Positions 44,148 to 55,607 of a stretch of DNA of 64,000 nt are shown here, one piece after another; position 1 is the stretch's first letter; the number at the start of each line of letters is the position of its first letter. Source of the stretch: Arctopsyche grandis (taxonomy: Eukaryota > Arthropoda > Insecta > Trichoptera > Hydropsychidae). Under the pieces are notes generated by a model. The model searched no databases. It was given only the letters and a program-made list of their open reading frames with translations, and was not told where the DNA came from. Made by a program: the position numbers and the translations under genes. Where the stretch lies: positions 5,301,001 through 5,365,000 of the forward strand of contig NC_135366.1 of NCBI RefSeq assembly GCF_051622035.1, given 5' to 3'.

Positions 44148-44590
44148 ATTGTAACGCGACGTTTTCCCATCGTCCCATAGGGCAACACTCGCCCTTTATT
44201 TCGAGTGGCCACCCAGGGAAAAGCCTTATAGGCGCGCGCGCATGTGGAGCGCGCTCCCTCACCCGCGAACGCCCGTCGAAGAAAGATCTCTCCTGTGCAC
44301 GTCTCCAGGGGGAGACGGGGCCCAGAGATCCATCACCATCAGTGCTGAAGAACCGCTGCGAGGTCGAGTGTAGCATCACTCCCTCCCCTGAGTTCCAGCA
44401 CAACTTCCCCTGCATTCCTCACGCCGTTTCCGGAGAAACCTCAGCCGTGAGACGACGAGGAAGCTGTTATCAACGCAGTCAGGAACCTCCCCGACTATAT
44501 ACACATATATAACTATCCCAAGGTTAGTCCACGTTTCTACATAACTCGACTCTTGGAAGAATAACGACATATAACGCCCTCTGCATCAGA
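44148..44590 (+). mobile_element. GC-rich LTR-like block (fossil)
   Basis: Starts TGTAACGCGACGTTTTCCC, the terminus also seen inverted at 2369. The base composition is far richer in GC than the surroundings, with a GGCGCGCGCGCATG run and a long frame on the minus strand that matches no known protein. The sequence left of 44148 is an inverted copy of 20131-20274, so the block interrupts an older repeat. The right limit and target duplication are not clear. Confidence 0.4.
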
Positions 44591-46107
44591 CGCGCGTAAA
44601 TCCGTTCATTACAAAATCAATTTGACCAATTTTTGCCTGCCCCCTGCCGGGAAAAGACGAACTTCGTAAATATTGTGCCGATCTTCAAATTAAGATCACC
44701 GCGAATTCAAAATGTGATATGGCGCACCGACATCTCAGCGCAAATTGATTTTGCGCTGAATTTTCGTTGCGCTGAGTTGTCTGCGTCAAAGGTCGGCGCT
44801 AAGTTGGTTTGCGCTAATTTGTTATGCCACCAATAAATACACATAAAAATATAATATTCCATATACAGTGAGCACCACATGGTAATATAAGAAAACAAAA
44901 AGGTAAAATTACAGAAACATATTAAAAATTAAAAAGAAAGACAATGAATGACAATGAAGGTGAAGAAACAAATCAACCACAGATTAGCTTCTTCATCTTA
45001 GCCCTACTGAAAATGATATCGCTGAAAATCTTGAGTTTTCAGCTTAAATTAAAGATTTTGCTGAAAGAAAGATTCGAAAAATTAACTTCTGAAATATATA
45101 TTTTTTAATCAATTAATGTATTAATTATTTCATTAATTCATTATTTAATTAATTCATTATTCAATTAAGACATTTATTGATTAATTTATTAATTAGTTTA
45201 TTTATTTATTAAATTATTTATTTTTAACTCCGCAAAGTGGGGTTGGGGAAACGTGTTAACCACTTAACTGCCGGTCCCATGTCCGGAAAAGGAGTAGGGC
45301 AAACCTATTTTCGATATTTTTTTCTAGGGGCGCCTAGAGGAAAATTGCCCGAGGGCGCCATAGGGTGTAAGGGCGGCACTGACTACACCACTGGCTATAC
45401 CCAAGAGCTATGTAAATCGACCTTGTACATCTTGTTGGCATATTTTTCACTCGGTACTTGGAATATATTGTCTTTCATTTTAATAATTTTGTTCTCTTTT
45501 GAATACTTAACTTTTTCAACCTCAGTCTGAAAATAAAGATTGCATACATTTGTTCTTCCATATGAATATTCTATATAAATATTTATCTACATCATTTGTC
45601 TCCATATCAGTATATGTTGAATCAGCGAGGGAAATGGCATTATATGATTTGAATCTCTGTAAAACTATGTCTTTGACAATTCTGATTGTTACCTTGGCAT
45701 TATTATTCCACGTGTACTATATTTGTACATATGCTTTCATCAAAATTTCGACACCACCGGTGCACGGGTAATTTTTTAACACCGTATGGTAAAGGTTAAA
45801 CCAGAGGATATACATATGTACAGTAAAGAAGAGCATCGCAACCTTTTCACGTATCTCGCTCGCACGCGTTAGACCTATATGTTGCTATACGCTTCTACGT
45901 TGCCGCGGCACTCAGGTCACGATGCTCTGCAGTAAAGAGTAAAAGAGAAAATGTTGATGTTTAAAGATGTACTTTTAAAGATGTTCGGTGATTATCTCGC
46001 AAACATCTCGATCACGGAACATCTGACACCTAAAAACTTCATCAATCATCAAAACTCAAGTGCCAAATATTCCTGTGACTTGCGCGAGATCTTTTTTTGC
46101 TGAATAA
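44591..46107. other. hAT debris and unassigned sequence
   Basis: 44655-44700 (TATTGTGCCGATCTTCAAAT) matches 51062-51085 of the hAT remnant at 50500-51139, and 44960-45400 carries more of the same family (AGATTAGCTTCTTCATC; GGGGCGCCTAGAGG near 45327). 44900-45240 is an ATTAAT-rich low-complexity tract. No host gene is seen between 45400 and 46107. Confidence 0.5.
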
Positions 46108-46326
46108 AGGTCTGTTCATACCTATCCAGCATGACCCGTATCCTGCAGGTGTCCTGCAAGTGCAGATAGTATTCTTTGGTACGTTATATGGACGTATTCA
46201 TACTCCATTCGCGCATGCGCATTTACGCATTCATGCGCGTCCATATAGAATGTACTAAAGAATACTGTCCGTACTTGCAGGATACTTGCAGGATTCGGGT
46301 CGTGCTGGATAGGTATGAACAGACCT
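46108..46326. mobile_element. PIF/Harbinger-type MITE, 219 bp, TSD TAA
   Basis: Ends AGGTCTGTTCATACCTATCC and, inverted, the same from 46326. TAA at 46105-46107 and 46327-46329. Long complementary halves with GCATGCGC at the centre. Same family as 14062-14239 but with better preserved termini. It shares the outer 15 bp and the ATTCTTTGGTAC motif with the larger Harbinger copies. Confidence 0.9.
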
Positions 46327-46329
46327 TAA

Positions 46330-47110
46330 TCCGTTTACCCAGTGCCGGCCTTACACCCAATGGCTAGTCACCGGACCCAGAAGGTGCCGCGTATTGTTCA
46401 AAGGTGGTAAATGCATTGTTCAAGGTTTGCCGAACCTTTTTTACAAAGGATTTACAACAATGGAACAATGGATAGCACTGTGACTATCCTACCTCTACCA
46501 ATGGCGCCCTCGGGCAATTTTTTCTAAACACCCTTTGATAAAAATTATAAAAACTGGATTACCATCCTCCTTGAGACCCTGCTACAGTTTCAGGCAGTGT
46601 CTGCAAAAACATAAAAACCCCAATGTTTGGATATAATTCTTATAAATTGTGCTGTTTTATAAAATTCAATACAATGAGTGAAAAGCTTTTAAATTGTATG
46701 CTAATTAAGTTCAATGCTAATAATATCAGATTTTGAATTAGCGGTGAGCTTAATTTGAAGATTGGCTTTTTCAAGTAGATTGTTTGAATAGAATTTGCCG
46801 ACTACAAATTTAGGGCCTTTGGCGCTCTAATTTTACCACTTTTAACTATTATGAGAATTTCAATAATCTATGTCGAATGTCTCAAAAGCTATTAGTGATC
46901 TCCAATATTCTATACAAAGTGCCTCTGGGTGTATTAGCATTTTAGAAAAAAAAATTGGGTTTCACATTGAAGACTTCAACATTTCATTCATGTCTACAAA
47001 TCAACTACATATAGACAAATCTCTAAAGTAGTAATGACTTTCGTATTAACCGAAATTTTAGCGTTAAATGCATTTCTCATGGACAGAAACATTAATGTCA
47101 CTTAAAGTTT
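46330..47110. repeat. old hAT pieces and ancient dispersed repeat
   Basis: 46370-46500 is an inverted relative of about 59700-59790 (TGTTCGGCAAACCTT motif). 46600-46800 matches the non-coding side of the hAT remnant at 50880-51120. 46840-47070 is the uninterrupted version of the repeat split at 9478-10530. No open gene. Confidence 0.55.
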
Positions 47111-47138
47111 CGGTTCGGTGATTACTGGTCACAAATTA

Positions 47139-47955
47139 AGGTCTGTTCATACCTAGTCAGCACGTACCGACTTCAGCAGGTATCCGGCCGTACGAAAAGT
47201 ATTCTTTGGTACATTTTGTATGGGTATATTCATACCAACCGTCACGTTTACGCCACGGCAGGCTTACAGCAGTACCCGACATTTCCTGTTCATACCTTAC
47301 AGCAACATCCGTCAACGTATCGTATCCGTTTTTTTGGCCATCGTGGAAATATACACGCGAATTACGTGCCATGAGTCAGCCGCTTTGCTGTTTTGGACCA
47401 ATTATCGTTAGTGACAGTTGACAGCTGTTCAATCTTTCGACATGGTTTTGGCGCAAATATTTAAAAAAAAATTAAATTTTTTACGGAAATATTTAAAAAA
47501 ATTTTGTCCATCGTCTACAAGCTCCTTATACAGTGTAAACTCTCCTTCGGTTTTTCTATTTTTTAACATGGGATGCACATCAAAACGCCTCCGTGCTTTT
47601 TTATTGCTTTCTTGAGCTTCTTCTTCCAACAACAGCGCGATTATACATAATTTTTCGTTCGATAAACGTCGAAACATTTTTGCTGACTTGTATTCTGACG
47701 CGTAGCTACGAATGGACGTGTATGCATTGATATTGCAAGTACTCGACAATACGACGTAAGCAATATTGCGCCGTATCGTCATGGCTTCTAATGTATAAGT
47801 AAGCCGATTTTGCCTTGCACTCGGCCAAATTGCTGTAAACGTGACGTGACCGCGACGTGTAGGTAGATATGAATAGAAATGTAATAAAATGACATATTTG
47901 AAACGGAGACGTGCAGTGTTAAAGCCGTGCAGTGCTGTTAAGTATGAACAGACCT
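47139..47955 (-). mobile_element. PIF/Harbinger element, 817 bp, TSD TTA
   Basis: Termini AGGTCTGTTCATACC and GTATGAACAGACCT; TTA at 47136-47138 and 47956-47958. The same flanking sequence without the element is at 42490-42580 with a single TTA (42517-42519), which fixes both borders. On the minus strand 47782-47429 encodes the transposase N-terminus (IIALLLEEEAQESNKKARRRF, then HPMLKNRKTEGEF), and 47372-47157 an in-phase terminal piece (SRVYFHDGQKNGYDTLTDVA). The catalytic core is deleted, so it is non-autonomous. Confidence 0.93.
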
Positions 47956-48148
47956 TTACTCGTCACAAAGTCACTAAAATCTCTATAACGGAACATCTGG
48001 CAGCCGAAAAGTCCATCATACTAACGATAACTATCATAGTAACGAGAACTTGAGTGCCAAATATTGTGTATTCGCGATTTTCATGGCAAAAATTGTCTTT
48101 GTGACCACCCCAATGTGACGAATAGTCCAATTACCAAAGTTTCATATG

Positions 48149-48710
48149 GCAACACTGTATGTTTGGCTTTACGTTGGTTAAACGTCAGATAGCCTGCAAT
48201 AGCGTCTTTTACTAGTAAGTTGTATTTGTACTGAATTTTTAATGCATTGACGATCTAAATGTTGCTTTACCTAAATGATAATAGCCCACTTGGATTATGT
48301 TTTAATATCAGCGATTTCATGATTTTTTCCCGCATTAAAGCAAACTTACAAAATTTGATATTAGTAAATGTGTACTACATTAACTGTCATTACATTTTAT
48401 TAGCTAACCAAAAACTATTATATAGTACAAATACACGTTTGGATTTATTTTATTTGGTTTGACTAGCCCGAAGAAGTAAATACTTACATAGTTTTATTTG
48501 TTACTTTTTCCACACGTATACACTCCTTTCGTTTTTTCCCATGAATTTTAATTTAAATTTTATTGAAAATTTGAAATATACATAATTTAATTTTCGTTGT
48601 ATTTTATATGGCAGTGAAATATTTAATTTGAACTAATCCATTTTTACATACATTTATCATGGTGTAATAAAAGCGTTTAGAGGATTAACATTTTGACAAT
48701 GTTGTTTTAG
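48149..48710 (+). promoter_or_regulatory. putative ZNHIT1 promoter, non-coding exon 1 and 5' UTR intron
   Basis: TGGCAACACTG at about 48149 resembles the YGGTCACACTR core promoter motif of insect housekeeping genes. GTAAGT at 48215-48220 is a strong donor and GTTGTTTTAG ending at 48710 a strong acceptor, 20 bases before the ZNHIT1 ATG. A non-coding first exon (about 48160-48214) and an intron of about 496 bp are therefore plausible. Inferred from signals only. Confidence 0.35.
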
Positions 48711-48729
48711 ATCCAATCATAAGCTGAAG

Positions 48730-49292
48730 ATGGCGCCTAGAAAATCTCGACGGCTGCAAATCGCCGATCATAAAAAAGGGCTCGATGAAGCTACCGTCAA
48801 AAGACGAACACAAAAAGCAATAGAAAACTTGGAAAAAGACAATTACATAGAGGATCCACAGCCAGAGTTGATGGTTCAACATAACTGCGGTAGTAATGAA
48901 GATTCCGTCGGCAACAAAAGGGGCAGAAGAAAAAGAGGGAACACACTGCAACGATTGAAATTAGCTGAATATTTCAAAACTCGCTTCACCAAAACATTCT
49001 CACAATTAGTGGAAGAAGACCGTTTGAAAAATCCCGACGGGCCTAATTATGTGACTGCACAAGCGCCCAAGCCTACGTAAGTTCATATTTATTTACGGAA
49101 TAAATGCTCTATATTGACTATTTCCCAATAATAAACGTATTTTACTATCTTTTCAGACATCCTCCTAAAACGTTATGCGTCGTTTGCGGTTTCCCATCCA
49201 AATATGTCTGTACGACGTGCAGCGCTCGATATTGTTCCATTAATTGTAAAGATATACATGTAGATACCCGTTGTTTGAAATGGGTGGTTTAA
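48730..49292 (+). CDS. ZNHIT1: zinc finger HIT domain-containing protein 1 (SWR1/SRCAP subunit)
   Basis: Two coding exons, 48730-49076 and 49157-49292, joined in phase 2 (160 aa; human ZNHIT1 is 154). Donor GTAAGT at 49077, acceptor TTTTCAG before 49157. The N-terminal basic part MAPRKSRRLQIADHKKGLDE and the segment AEYFKTRFTKTFSQLVEED are characteristic. The exon 2 product is the zf-HIT domain, CVVCGFPSKYVCTTC followed by RYCSINCKDIHVDTRC, with all zinc ligands in place (CXXC, CXXC, C..C, H..C). ZNHIT1 (yeast Swc6/Vps71) is a nuclear subunit of the SRCAP/SWR1 complex that exchanges H2A for H2A.Z. AATAAA at about 49443 is a likely polyA signal. The only single-copy housekeeping gene seen here. 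Confidence 0.95.
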
Positions 49293-49538
49293 TAACTACG
49301 CTCCAAACATAAATCAATATAATTGTGGGGTAAAATGTATTACATTAATATATTCAATACCTTGACATTTAATGTACAATGATAAATCCATTTAAAATTT
49401 ATAAACAATGTAAATTATTTTGACTATATTACCACTAAGATAATAAATTTTATTATTTTGTAATTACATTTATCAAGTCTATAATTTTTAAGTGTGACAA
49501 TTTTAGTTTATCTTTTAATTTATTCCAGGAAGGCTTAA

Positions 49539-49991
49539 CTGTTTGCCTGCGGTCGTCTTCTATGGAAGCTTTGGGCGACAAGTCTGTAGCGCGGCTGTCT
49601 TTCATAGAATTTCTGAACTTTGCACGGGATTTTGAGCCTTATATGCGCCTATTTCAACTGTTTTAAGGTTCAAAATTGGTTGAATATATTACTGAGAGTT
49701 GAATGCCATCTATTCAATTTGCTTAAAATGAATATATATCAGTCAAAAATTAGTTTTTTGTGGAACCATACTGAAACCTCGTCTATGTGACGTCACGTTT
49801 TCATACAATTATGAAGAATGATTATTTGACAATTAATCCAAAACTACGAGATATATTATGTATTTTATTGTTTAAAATAATACTTTATGTGTTAATTAAC
49901 ATATCTGGTTACTTGAGTAAATATTAAAATCTGTATTTAAGGTCGAAAACTCGATTGCCAAATTCGCGAAATAGGTGCCGCGGGTAAAGAG
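49539..49991. mobile_element. piggyBac-type MITE, 453 bp, TTAA target
   Basis: TTAA at 49535-49538 and 49992-49995. Ends CTGTTTGCCTGCGGTCG and, inverted, CTCTTTACCCGCGGCACC. No coding sequence. Its inverted relative lies at about 56700-57195. Confidence 0.75.
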
Positions 49992-49995
49992 TTAA

Positions 49996-50499
49996 AAGGT
50001 AACCCCGTGCATTCCTGGCCAGAAATATTATACATTTGATACAAATATTATTAGTATTATACAAAGCAGGGAGCCGAACCGAAAACCGGAACAACCGCTA
50101 TTTTTGCCCGAACGAAAACCGAAACCGAACCAATATTTTTTTGCGGTTCGGTAAAATTAATATGTACACTTTGGAATGATAGAATTAATGGACAAACATA
50201 CATGAATGTGTATTAAAAGGGTTTGGTGCAAACGATCGACAAGCGCCAGACAGACTGAACCACAGATTAACTGGATGGCTGCTTTAAACGCAATTCTCGA
50301 CTTCACGAATGATAGATTGCACATCAGATGACGAGTAACCTTTCGATGTGCACGGATGCAATTATTAAAATTGAGATGGATCTTTCTGGCGAGTTTAATA
50401 AGGCAAAATTCGAAACTAAAGTATCAGAAGCACAGAACGTATACAGGGTAGGTATGTCGGGACTTCGGGTAGATTTCGCTTAGTGTAAGTGCGAGCAGT
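49996..50499. other. intergenic, hAT-like terminus at 50066
   Basis: CAGGGAGCCGAACCGAAAACC at about 50066 followed by repeated AACCGAA resembles the ends of a hAT family. No partner end was located. Nothing coding is recognised. Confidence 0.35.
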
Positions 50500-51139
50500 G
50501 CGCACGCATAAGCAGTGCCCTCGGCCTCACCCAATAGCGCCCTCGGACAATTTTTTTCTAAGCGCCCCTAGTAAAAAAAAATGGGTTACCAAACTTCTTT
50601 TTCCGGGCTTGGGACAGTCAGAAAAGTGGTTAACAAGGTTTCCCAACCCCATTGAGGAGTTAAAAATAAATAAAATTATATTTCAGAAGTGAACTTTCCG
50701 AGCCATTATTTCGGCAAAATCTTTAAGTAAAACTGAAAAATCAAGATTTTCAGCGATCATTTTAAATAGACTGAGTTACCAAACTGGAAAGTCTATGTTG
50801 TGACGCCGTAGACCAGGGATAAGTTTTAATTAATAGAAGTTTCGTAAAACTACGTTCACCACTTGCTACAATAGGCAATGTCAACAAAATTCGTATAGCA
50901 ACCCAAATGTTCGGATATAATTCTTGTAAATGTTGTTTTATGAAATTTAATACAATGGGTGGATTAATTTTACCTTTTATTTGAAAGATAGGTTTTTTAA
51001 CTAATAAGTTCATCTCAAAGTTCATTACTAATGATATCAGATTTTGAATTCGTGGTGAGCTCAATTTGAAGATCGGCACAATATTTACGAAGTTCATTTC
51101 TTTCTCTTTAGATTGTTTACAAAATACAAAAAACCCCAC
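50500..51139 (-). mobile_element. hAT transposase C-terminal remnant
   Basis: Minus-strand frame 51139-50762 contains FANIVPIF-like FVNIVPIFKLSSPR, ELYPNIWVAIRILLTLPIVA and SGERSFTKLLLIKTY, the last being the hAT C-terminal dimerisation motif (A-S-x-E-R-S-F), ending RLSSLVTQSI. The rest of the transposase is absent. GCGCCCTCGGACAATTTTT at 50530 recurs near 45350 and 46508, marking this family's untranslated side. Confidence 0.75.
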
Positions 51140-51299
51140 GTCACAAATGTTAAGAATTAAGAGAGGATTAAAAAACTCGACCTCTAACTATTTCAACTAT
51201 TTCGCAGGACAAATGATTAACTCGTTTTGTGTCTCAGCTTCAATATATCGCTGGAAGATTCTAACTACTGATCACGTGCAATTATATTCCTTAAAAAAA

Positions 51300-52110
51300 T
51301 AAAATGTACCCGAAAATTAGTGCACTGACAAAATGTTCACGCAACAAAATGTACCCGCGACAAAATGTCCACGGAAATAATGTTCAAGCGACAAAATGTT
51401 CAAAAACGGTCTCCGTGACGAGCCAGAATGTTAAATTACAGAAAACACAAATATCGGAAGGCAAAGATCGAAAATCGAAAGATCTTAAGTCGAAAGATAA
51501 AAAAAGGGTGCATGGTAAACGGTACATACTCACTTAATTTGCGCGAGCAGGATACAACAGGAACAAGAGGAACAGGCTTTTCCTCCCGTATTAATGTGCG
51601 CGCGCAGAATACGGGAGGAAAAGCCTGTTCCTCTTGTTCCTGTTGTATCCTGCTCGCGCAAATTAAGTGAGTATGTACCGTTTACCATGCACCCTTTTTT
51701 TCTTTTGATCTTTCGATTTTCGATATTTGCCTTCCGATATTTGTATTTTCTGTAATTTAACATTCTGGCTCGTCACGTAGACCCATATTGGATACGGCTA
51801 AGAACCCCTAACATTTAAACTAATTCAATGACATTTTAAAATGATATTCAAGAGTCACAATGACATTCGCTTAAAATATAATTGTTCAATTTAAATAAGA
51901 ATATGTTGGTGCGGTTGAGAACACCTGTAATTTATACTAATTACAGGTCTTAATTATTATATGTAATTACTATACGATAAAAAGTACCATATACATCGAT
52001 AAATATAATACAATAGCAAGGATTTTTGAACATTTTGTCGCTTGAACATTATTTCCGTGGACATTTTGTCGTTGAACCTTTTGGACTTGCACCAATTGTC
52101 GCGTCCCCAC
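51300..52110. mobile_element. large palindromic element with clustered subterminal repeats
   Basis: Inverted arms of about 180 bp (51409-51592 and about 51603-51784) surround a GC-rich centre (TGCGCGCGCAG). Outside them, 51354-51408 pairs with 52018-52080, so the right arm has an extra 233-bp insert (51785-52017). The outer arms carry repeats of ACAAAATGTYCACG-like units (at least five on the left). No ORF spans it. A non-autonomous foldback-like DNA transposon of unidentified family. Confidence 0.7.
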
Positions 52111-52295
52111 AGCGAACACCTTGGTCGCGACGCGAAAACATTTGAAATTATAGCGAATGACACTCATTCCCGTATCCGTTCTCGTTTTTTTTTTCACAGT
52201 GATCTTTCCGAACATGCATACAACATATTCTGAAAGTTCCATCGTAATTGATTCAGTGGTTTAGGAGCCTATTCGAGACACGCAGACATTCATTT

Positions 52296-52301
52296 TTATA
52301 T

Positions 52302-52333
<32 letters not shown>

Positions 52334-53555
52334 TAGTTTTGGACCATTGTGGCATTACAGGAAGAACCTAATGCGCCACAATGGCCTACATTTGAAAAAT
52401 ATATAAAAACATGATATAAAAACAAGTAAACTGTAAATAAAGGAAAAAAGCAAAAGCAGAAAACATGGTAAAATAAAATTACAAAAAAAGTAACAAAAGG
52501 AAAATAATACATCATTCAGAGAGAAAAAAAAAAATAACAAAAGTGTAAAAATTAAAAATAAAATCCATAAATCCCATTCTTTGTTTACACTGATCAAAAT
52601 TAAAATAGTATATAAAAATGTACAAAAGAGAAAGAAAAAATAAAATAAAATAAAACAAAATATGAATAAAAAATAAAATCACAGCGAGGCCCAAATGGAA
52701 GAGAGTAGATTAAGATTCCACTCATTCATCACATTCAAATTAAGAAAGTAATGATGAGCGCAGGTTACCAGATAAATATGTTAAGATAATATCCGACAAT
52801 CTACGCTCCCCAAGGTGGAAAATATCACATTCAGGGACAGCAGCAACGATTTCATTGAGAAGTCGAATAGCTCTTGGAATAGGAGCCATTCGAAAAAGAA
52901 CTGTGCGAGCAGCAGGTACAACCATTAAATGATGATGTCTACCACGCACATAATTATTAGGGACATAAAGTCCCAACTGTTCCAGCAACAACGGGCATGA
53001 CGTATTACCACGCAATAGCTGGAGAACGAAACGAATTAACGAGAAGTTTCTCCGAAGTTCAAGGGAATTATACCCAAGCATGCCCAAAAGGAAAGGAGTA
53101 GGATAGAGATATGGGTAGTACCCATACTCTTTCTTATAAAGAAAACGAAGAAATGCTTTTTGCACTTTTTCTATAATAAGAGAGTAGTTTGCTTCGTGCG
53201 GATTCCACACAATTGCATTATACTCTAGCTTACTTCTAACAAGCGAGTTGAAAAGCAAGCGAGAAGACAAGGGGTTGGAGAATAATCTAGCATATCTCAA
53301 GACAAATCCAAGTCGACGAAAGGAAACGTCAGCGATTGTCTTGATGTGGTTGTGAAAGGTGAATTGAGGATCAAAAGTGATACCCAAGTCGACCATTGAT
53401 TCCACGCGCTTCAACAATACGGATCCAATGGAATATCCGTGACAATATATACATAGACTAGTGTTGTGCCCGATGTAATATGTGGAGATTCTAAAATTGC
53501 CACACAATATTCTTCGGCCAAAGCAAAAACAACTTCTTAGATTCAATAATAATCT
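52296..53555 (-). mobile_element. LINE 3' portion (CR1/Jockey group), 5'-truncated
   Basis: Minus-strand ORF 53546-52740 encodes the end of an RT and its C-terminal region: GSVLLKRVESMVDLGITFDP (a thumb motif of Jockey/CR1-type RTs), YNAIVWNPHEANY, IEKVQKAFLRFLYKK and SRLLFNSLVRSKLEY. The frame is intact to the stop at 52740. The 3' UTR of about 400 bp ends in (TAAA)n at 52296-52332. Truncated at about 53555 in the RT, so the FADD box is not included. A different family from the LINE at 2518. Confidence 0.85.
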
Positions 53556-53679
53556 TTTTTTCGATTTTTAAATGTGTTCATTTTTAAATTACATTCTTAA
53601 GTTTTAAATTTTAATCAAATTTGCAGCAGTGCACGGTCGCATAATGCGGTCAGACCTATAGTTATTCCCGAACAATTTA

Positions 53680-53980
53680 AGGTCTGTTCATACCTAGTCG
53701 GCACGAACCAACTTCAGCAGGTATCCGGCCGTACGAAAAGTATTCTTTGGTACATTTTATATGGGTCTATTCATATTATCCGTCACGTAGGGCAAACAGC
53801 AGTAGCCAGCATTTTCTGTTCATACCTTTACAGCAGCATCCGTTAACGTATCGTATCCGTCTTTTTGGCCATCGTGGAGATATACACGCGCATTACGTGC
53901 CATGAGTTTGCCGCTTTGTTGTTTTGAGCTCATTATCGATAGTTGACAGTTAATAGGTGTTCAATCTTTCGACATGGTTT
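53680..53980 (-). mobile_element. PIF/Harbinger element fragment
   Basis: AGGTCTGTTCATACCTAGTC after TTA (53677-53679), then about 300 bp collinear with but more diverged than the copies at 20275, 47139 and 60261. Homology ends at GACATGGTTTTGGC (about 53980), so the second terminus is missing. Confidence 0.8.
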
Positions 53981-54568
53981 TGGCACTAGAGGAAGTTCAA
54001 CGGTTGGATGACCTGCATATGCCGTGCAAAACATTACATTGTTCATTTTCAGGTGCCGAAAATGAAGCTATGAGCTTTTAAGGCTTATAAGGTTTCCGAC
54101 TTAATTCGAAACTTAACCTCAACAAGTTAAACATACAAGTTTACTTATCTGTATTATCCCTTGTATCATCTTACGTGTCAGCAAAAGTTACGAAATATTC
54201 GAACTGTGTCATGATCAGAAATGATGAACTTGCGTTGACAAGAATAAGAAACCAAATACACTTATTCTGTACAATAAACCTTTCAAATAATCACTTCACG
54301 ACGATTTTATATTTTTCAGAATGCTGCTTTCAGGTTTTTATAACGGGCTTACATTTTTACATACCTCCTTTACGTTTCACTTACGATTACAATTCAGGAA
54401 AAAGTTTGCCTCTTATCCGATCGTTTTCTTACTTACTTACTTAAAACTTGATCGTTTTCTTGTTTTGCCATATTGTTACTGTCTTGTTTTAAGTGTCTTA
54501 ATTTTTGTGTTTGTTAATTTATTAAAATTAAAATATTTATGAAATACCATATGTATATTTACATTAGC
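53981..54568. other. intergenic, no gene recognised
   Basis: No family match in either strand. TACTTACTTACTTA repeats near 54428. The two plus-strand frames here are short, overlap each other and show no domain. Confidence 0.35.
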
Positions 54569-54995
54569 GAGCAGTTTGGCTCAATGGTAGCGTATATGTT
54601 TAGCACCACTGAGAACGATAGTTCGAGTCGTCAAACTGAGTTTGCCAATTTTATCTGATCATTGTTGAAACGGTTCCTGAAAATTGGTAATAGATCATTT
54701 CCTGTTGTCAGAAATCTGTGTGTATAATTTGTAGAAATTATGCACAGTAATCTGAAATCTATAGACATCTCTAAAATTTCGTATTTATTATGTGTATAAA
54801 AATTGCGCACAAAATCTAAAAAAATAATCCATAGATGTCTCTATGATTATTATTTCTGTACTTGATTAATTATTATATTCTATGTATTCTGATTGTATTC
54901 TATGTATTATTGTATTCTGACCGTTATCGTATACTCGTCGCATTGAAGCGATCTGTAATGACGAGTGTACATTGATTGTAATAAATAAATAAATA
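54569..54995 (+). mobile_element. tRNA-derived SINE
   Basis: Head GAGCAGTTTGGCTCAATGGTAG (box A about 54577) and GTTCGAGTC (box B 54621-54629). Core TTTGCCAATTTTATCTGATC and AACGGTTCCTG match the SINE at 38069. The 3' end has CTGTAATGACG then AATAAATAAATA. Not a functional tRNA: the anticodon and acceptor arms do not close. Confidence 0.78.
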
Positions 54996-55283
54996 TATGA
55001 TAGTTATATACATGTAGCATATAAATGAAAATATAAACTAATACAGTGGAACGACGACTATCCAGATGCGATGAGGCAAATATAAACATTAAAAAATAAC
55101 TTACTATCAGAAACTTGGACTGTATAATTCATGTATGTACATATACATATATACTGCACTTTTATAAAAGTATACCAGCATGAAATAGTCCACTCTACAC
55201 TGGTCAATACTATATTCCGTGAATCCAGAAAAGATTCAGAATCACTAATCTAACTTGTAAAGTTGGAAACATGTGTTATTTAA

Positions 55284-55603
55284 CCCTTTGCCCGCGTCAC
55301 CAAATTTAGCGAAAATGTCCTGTACGCGGCTGCTTTTTTGCGGATTTTGTTATCGCATTTTCGACTATAAATATAGGTTGTAATATTTTTTTGAATTTTA
55401 CAACCTATATTTTTTTTTTTGACTACTGCCATCTATTGAATTTGGTAAAGTATACATTTAGTAATATTTTCAACCAAGTTGTAAAATTTTTACACAATAG
55501 ACGGCTCTTATACAGGTTGGAACTTCCAAGACATCTATGCGTGTCTCACGCGCTGAGGGCATGTTCGCTAGGACATGTATAGTAGTCGTACGCGGTGGAA
55601 AGG
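55284..55603. mobile_element. piggyBac-type MITE, 320 bp, TTAA target
   Basis: TTAA at 55280-55283 and 55604-55607. Ends CCCTTTGCCCGCGTC and, inverted, CCTTTCCACCGCGTACG. A hairpin (AATATAGGTTGTAA arms) lies at 55370-55411. Non-coding. Confidence 0.75.
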
Positions 55604-55607
55604 TTAA

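Noticed and set aside
44074-44415. GC-rich 113-residue minus-strand frame as a gene
   Set aside because: No domain match. It spans the start of the LTR-like block at 44148, and its length is explained by high GC.
47206-47421. Plus-strand frames of 63-71 residues repeated at 20342, 47206 and 60328
   Set aside because: They lie antisense within the Harbinger copies, and their repetition follows the element.
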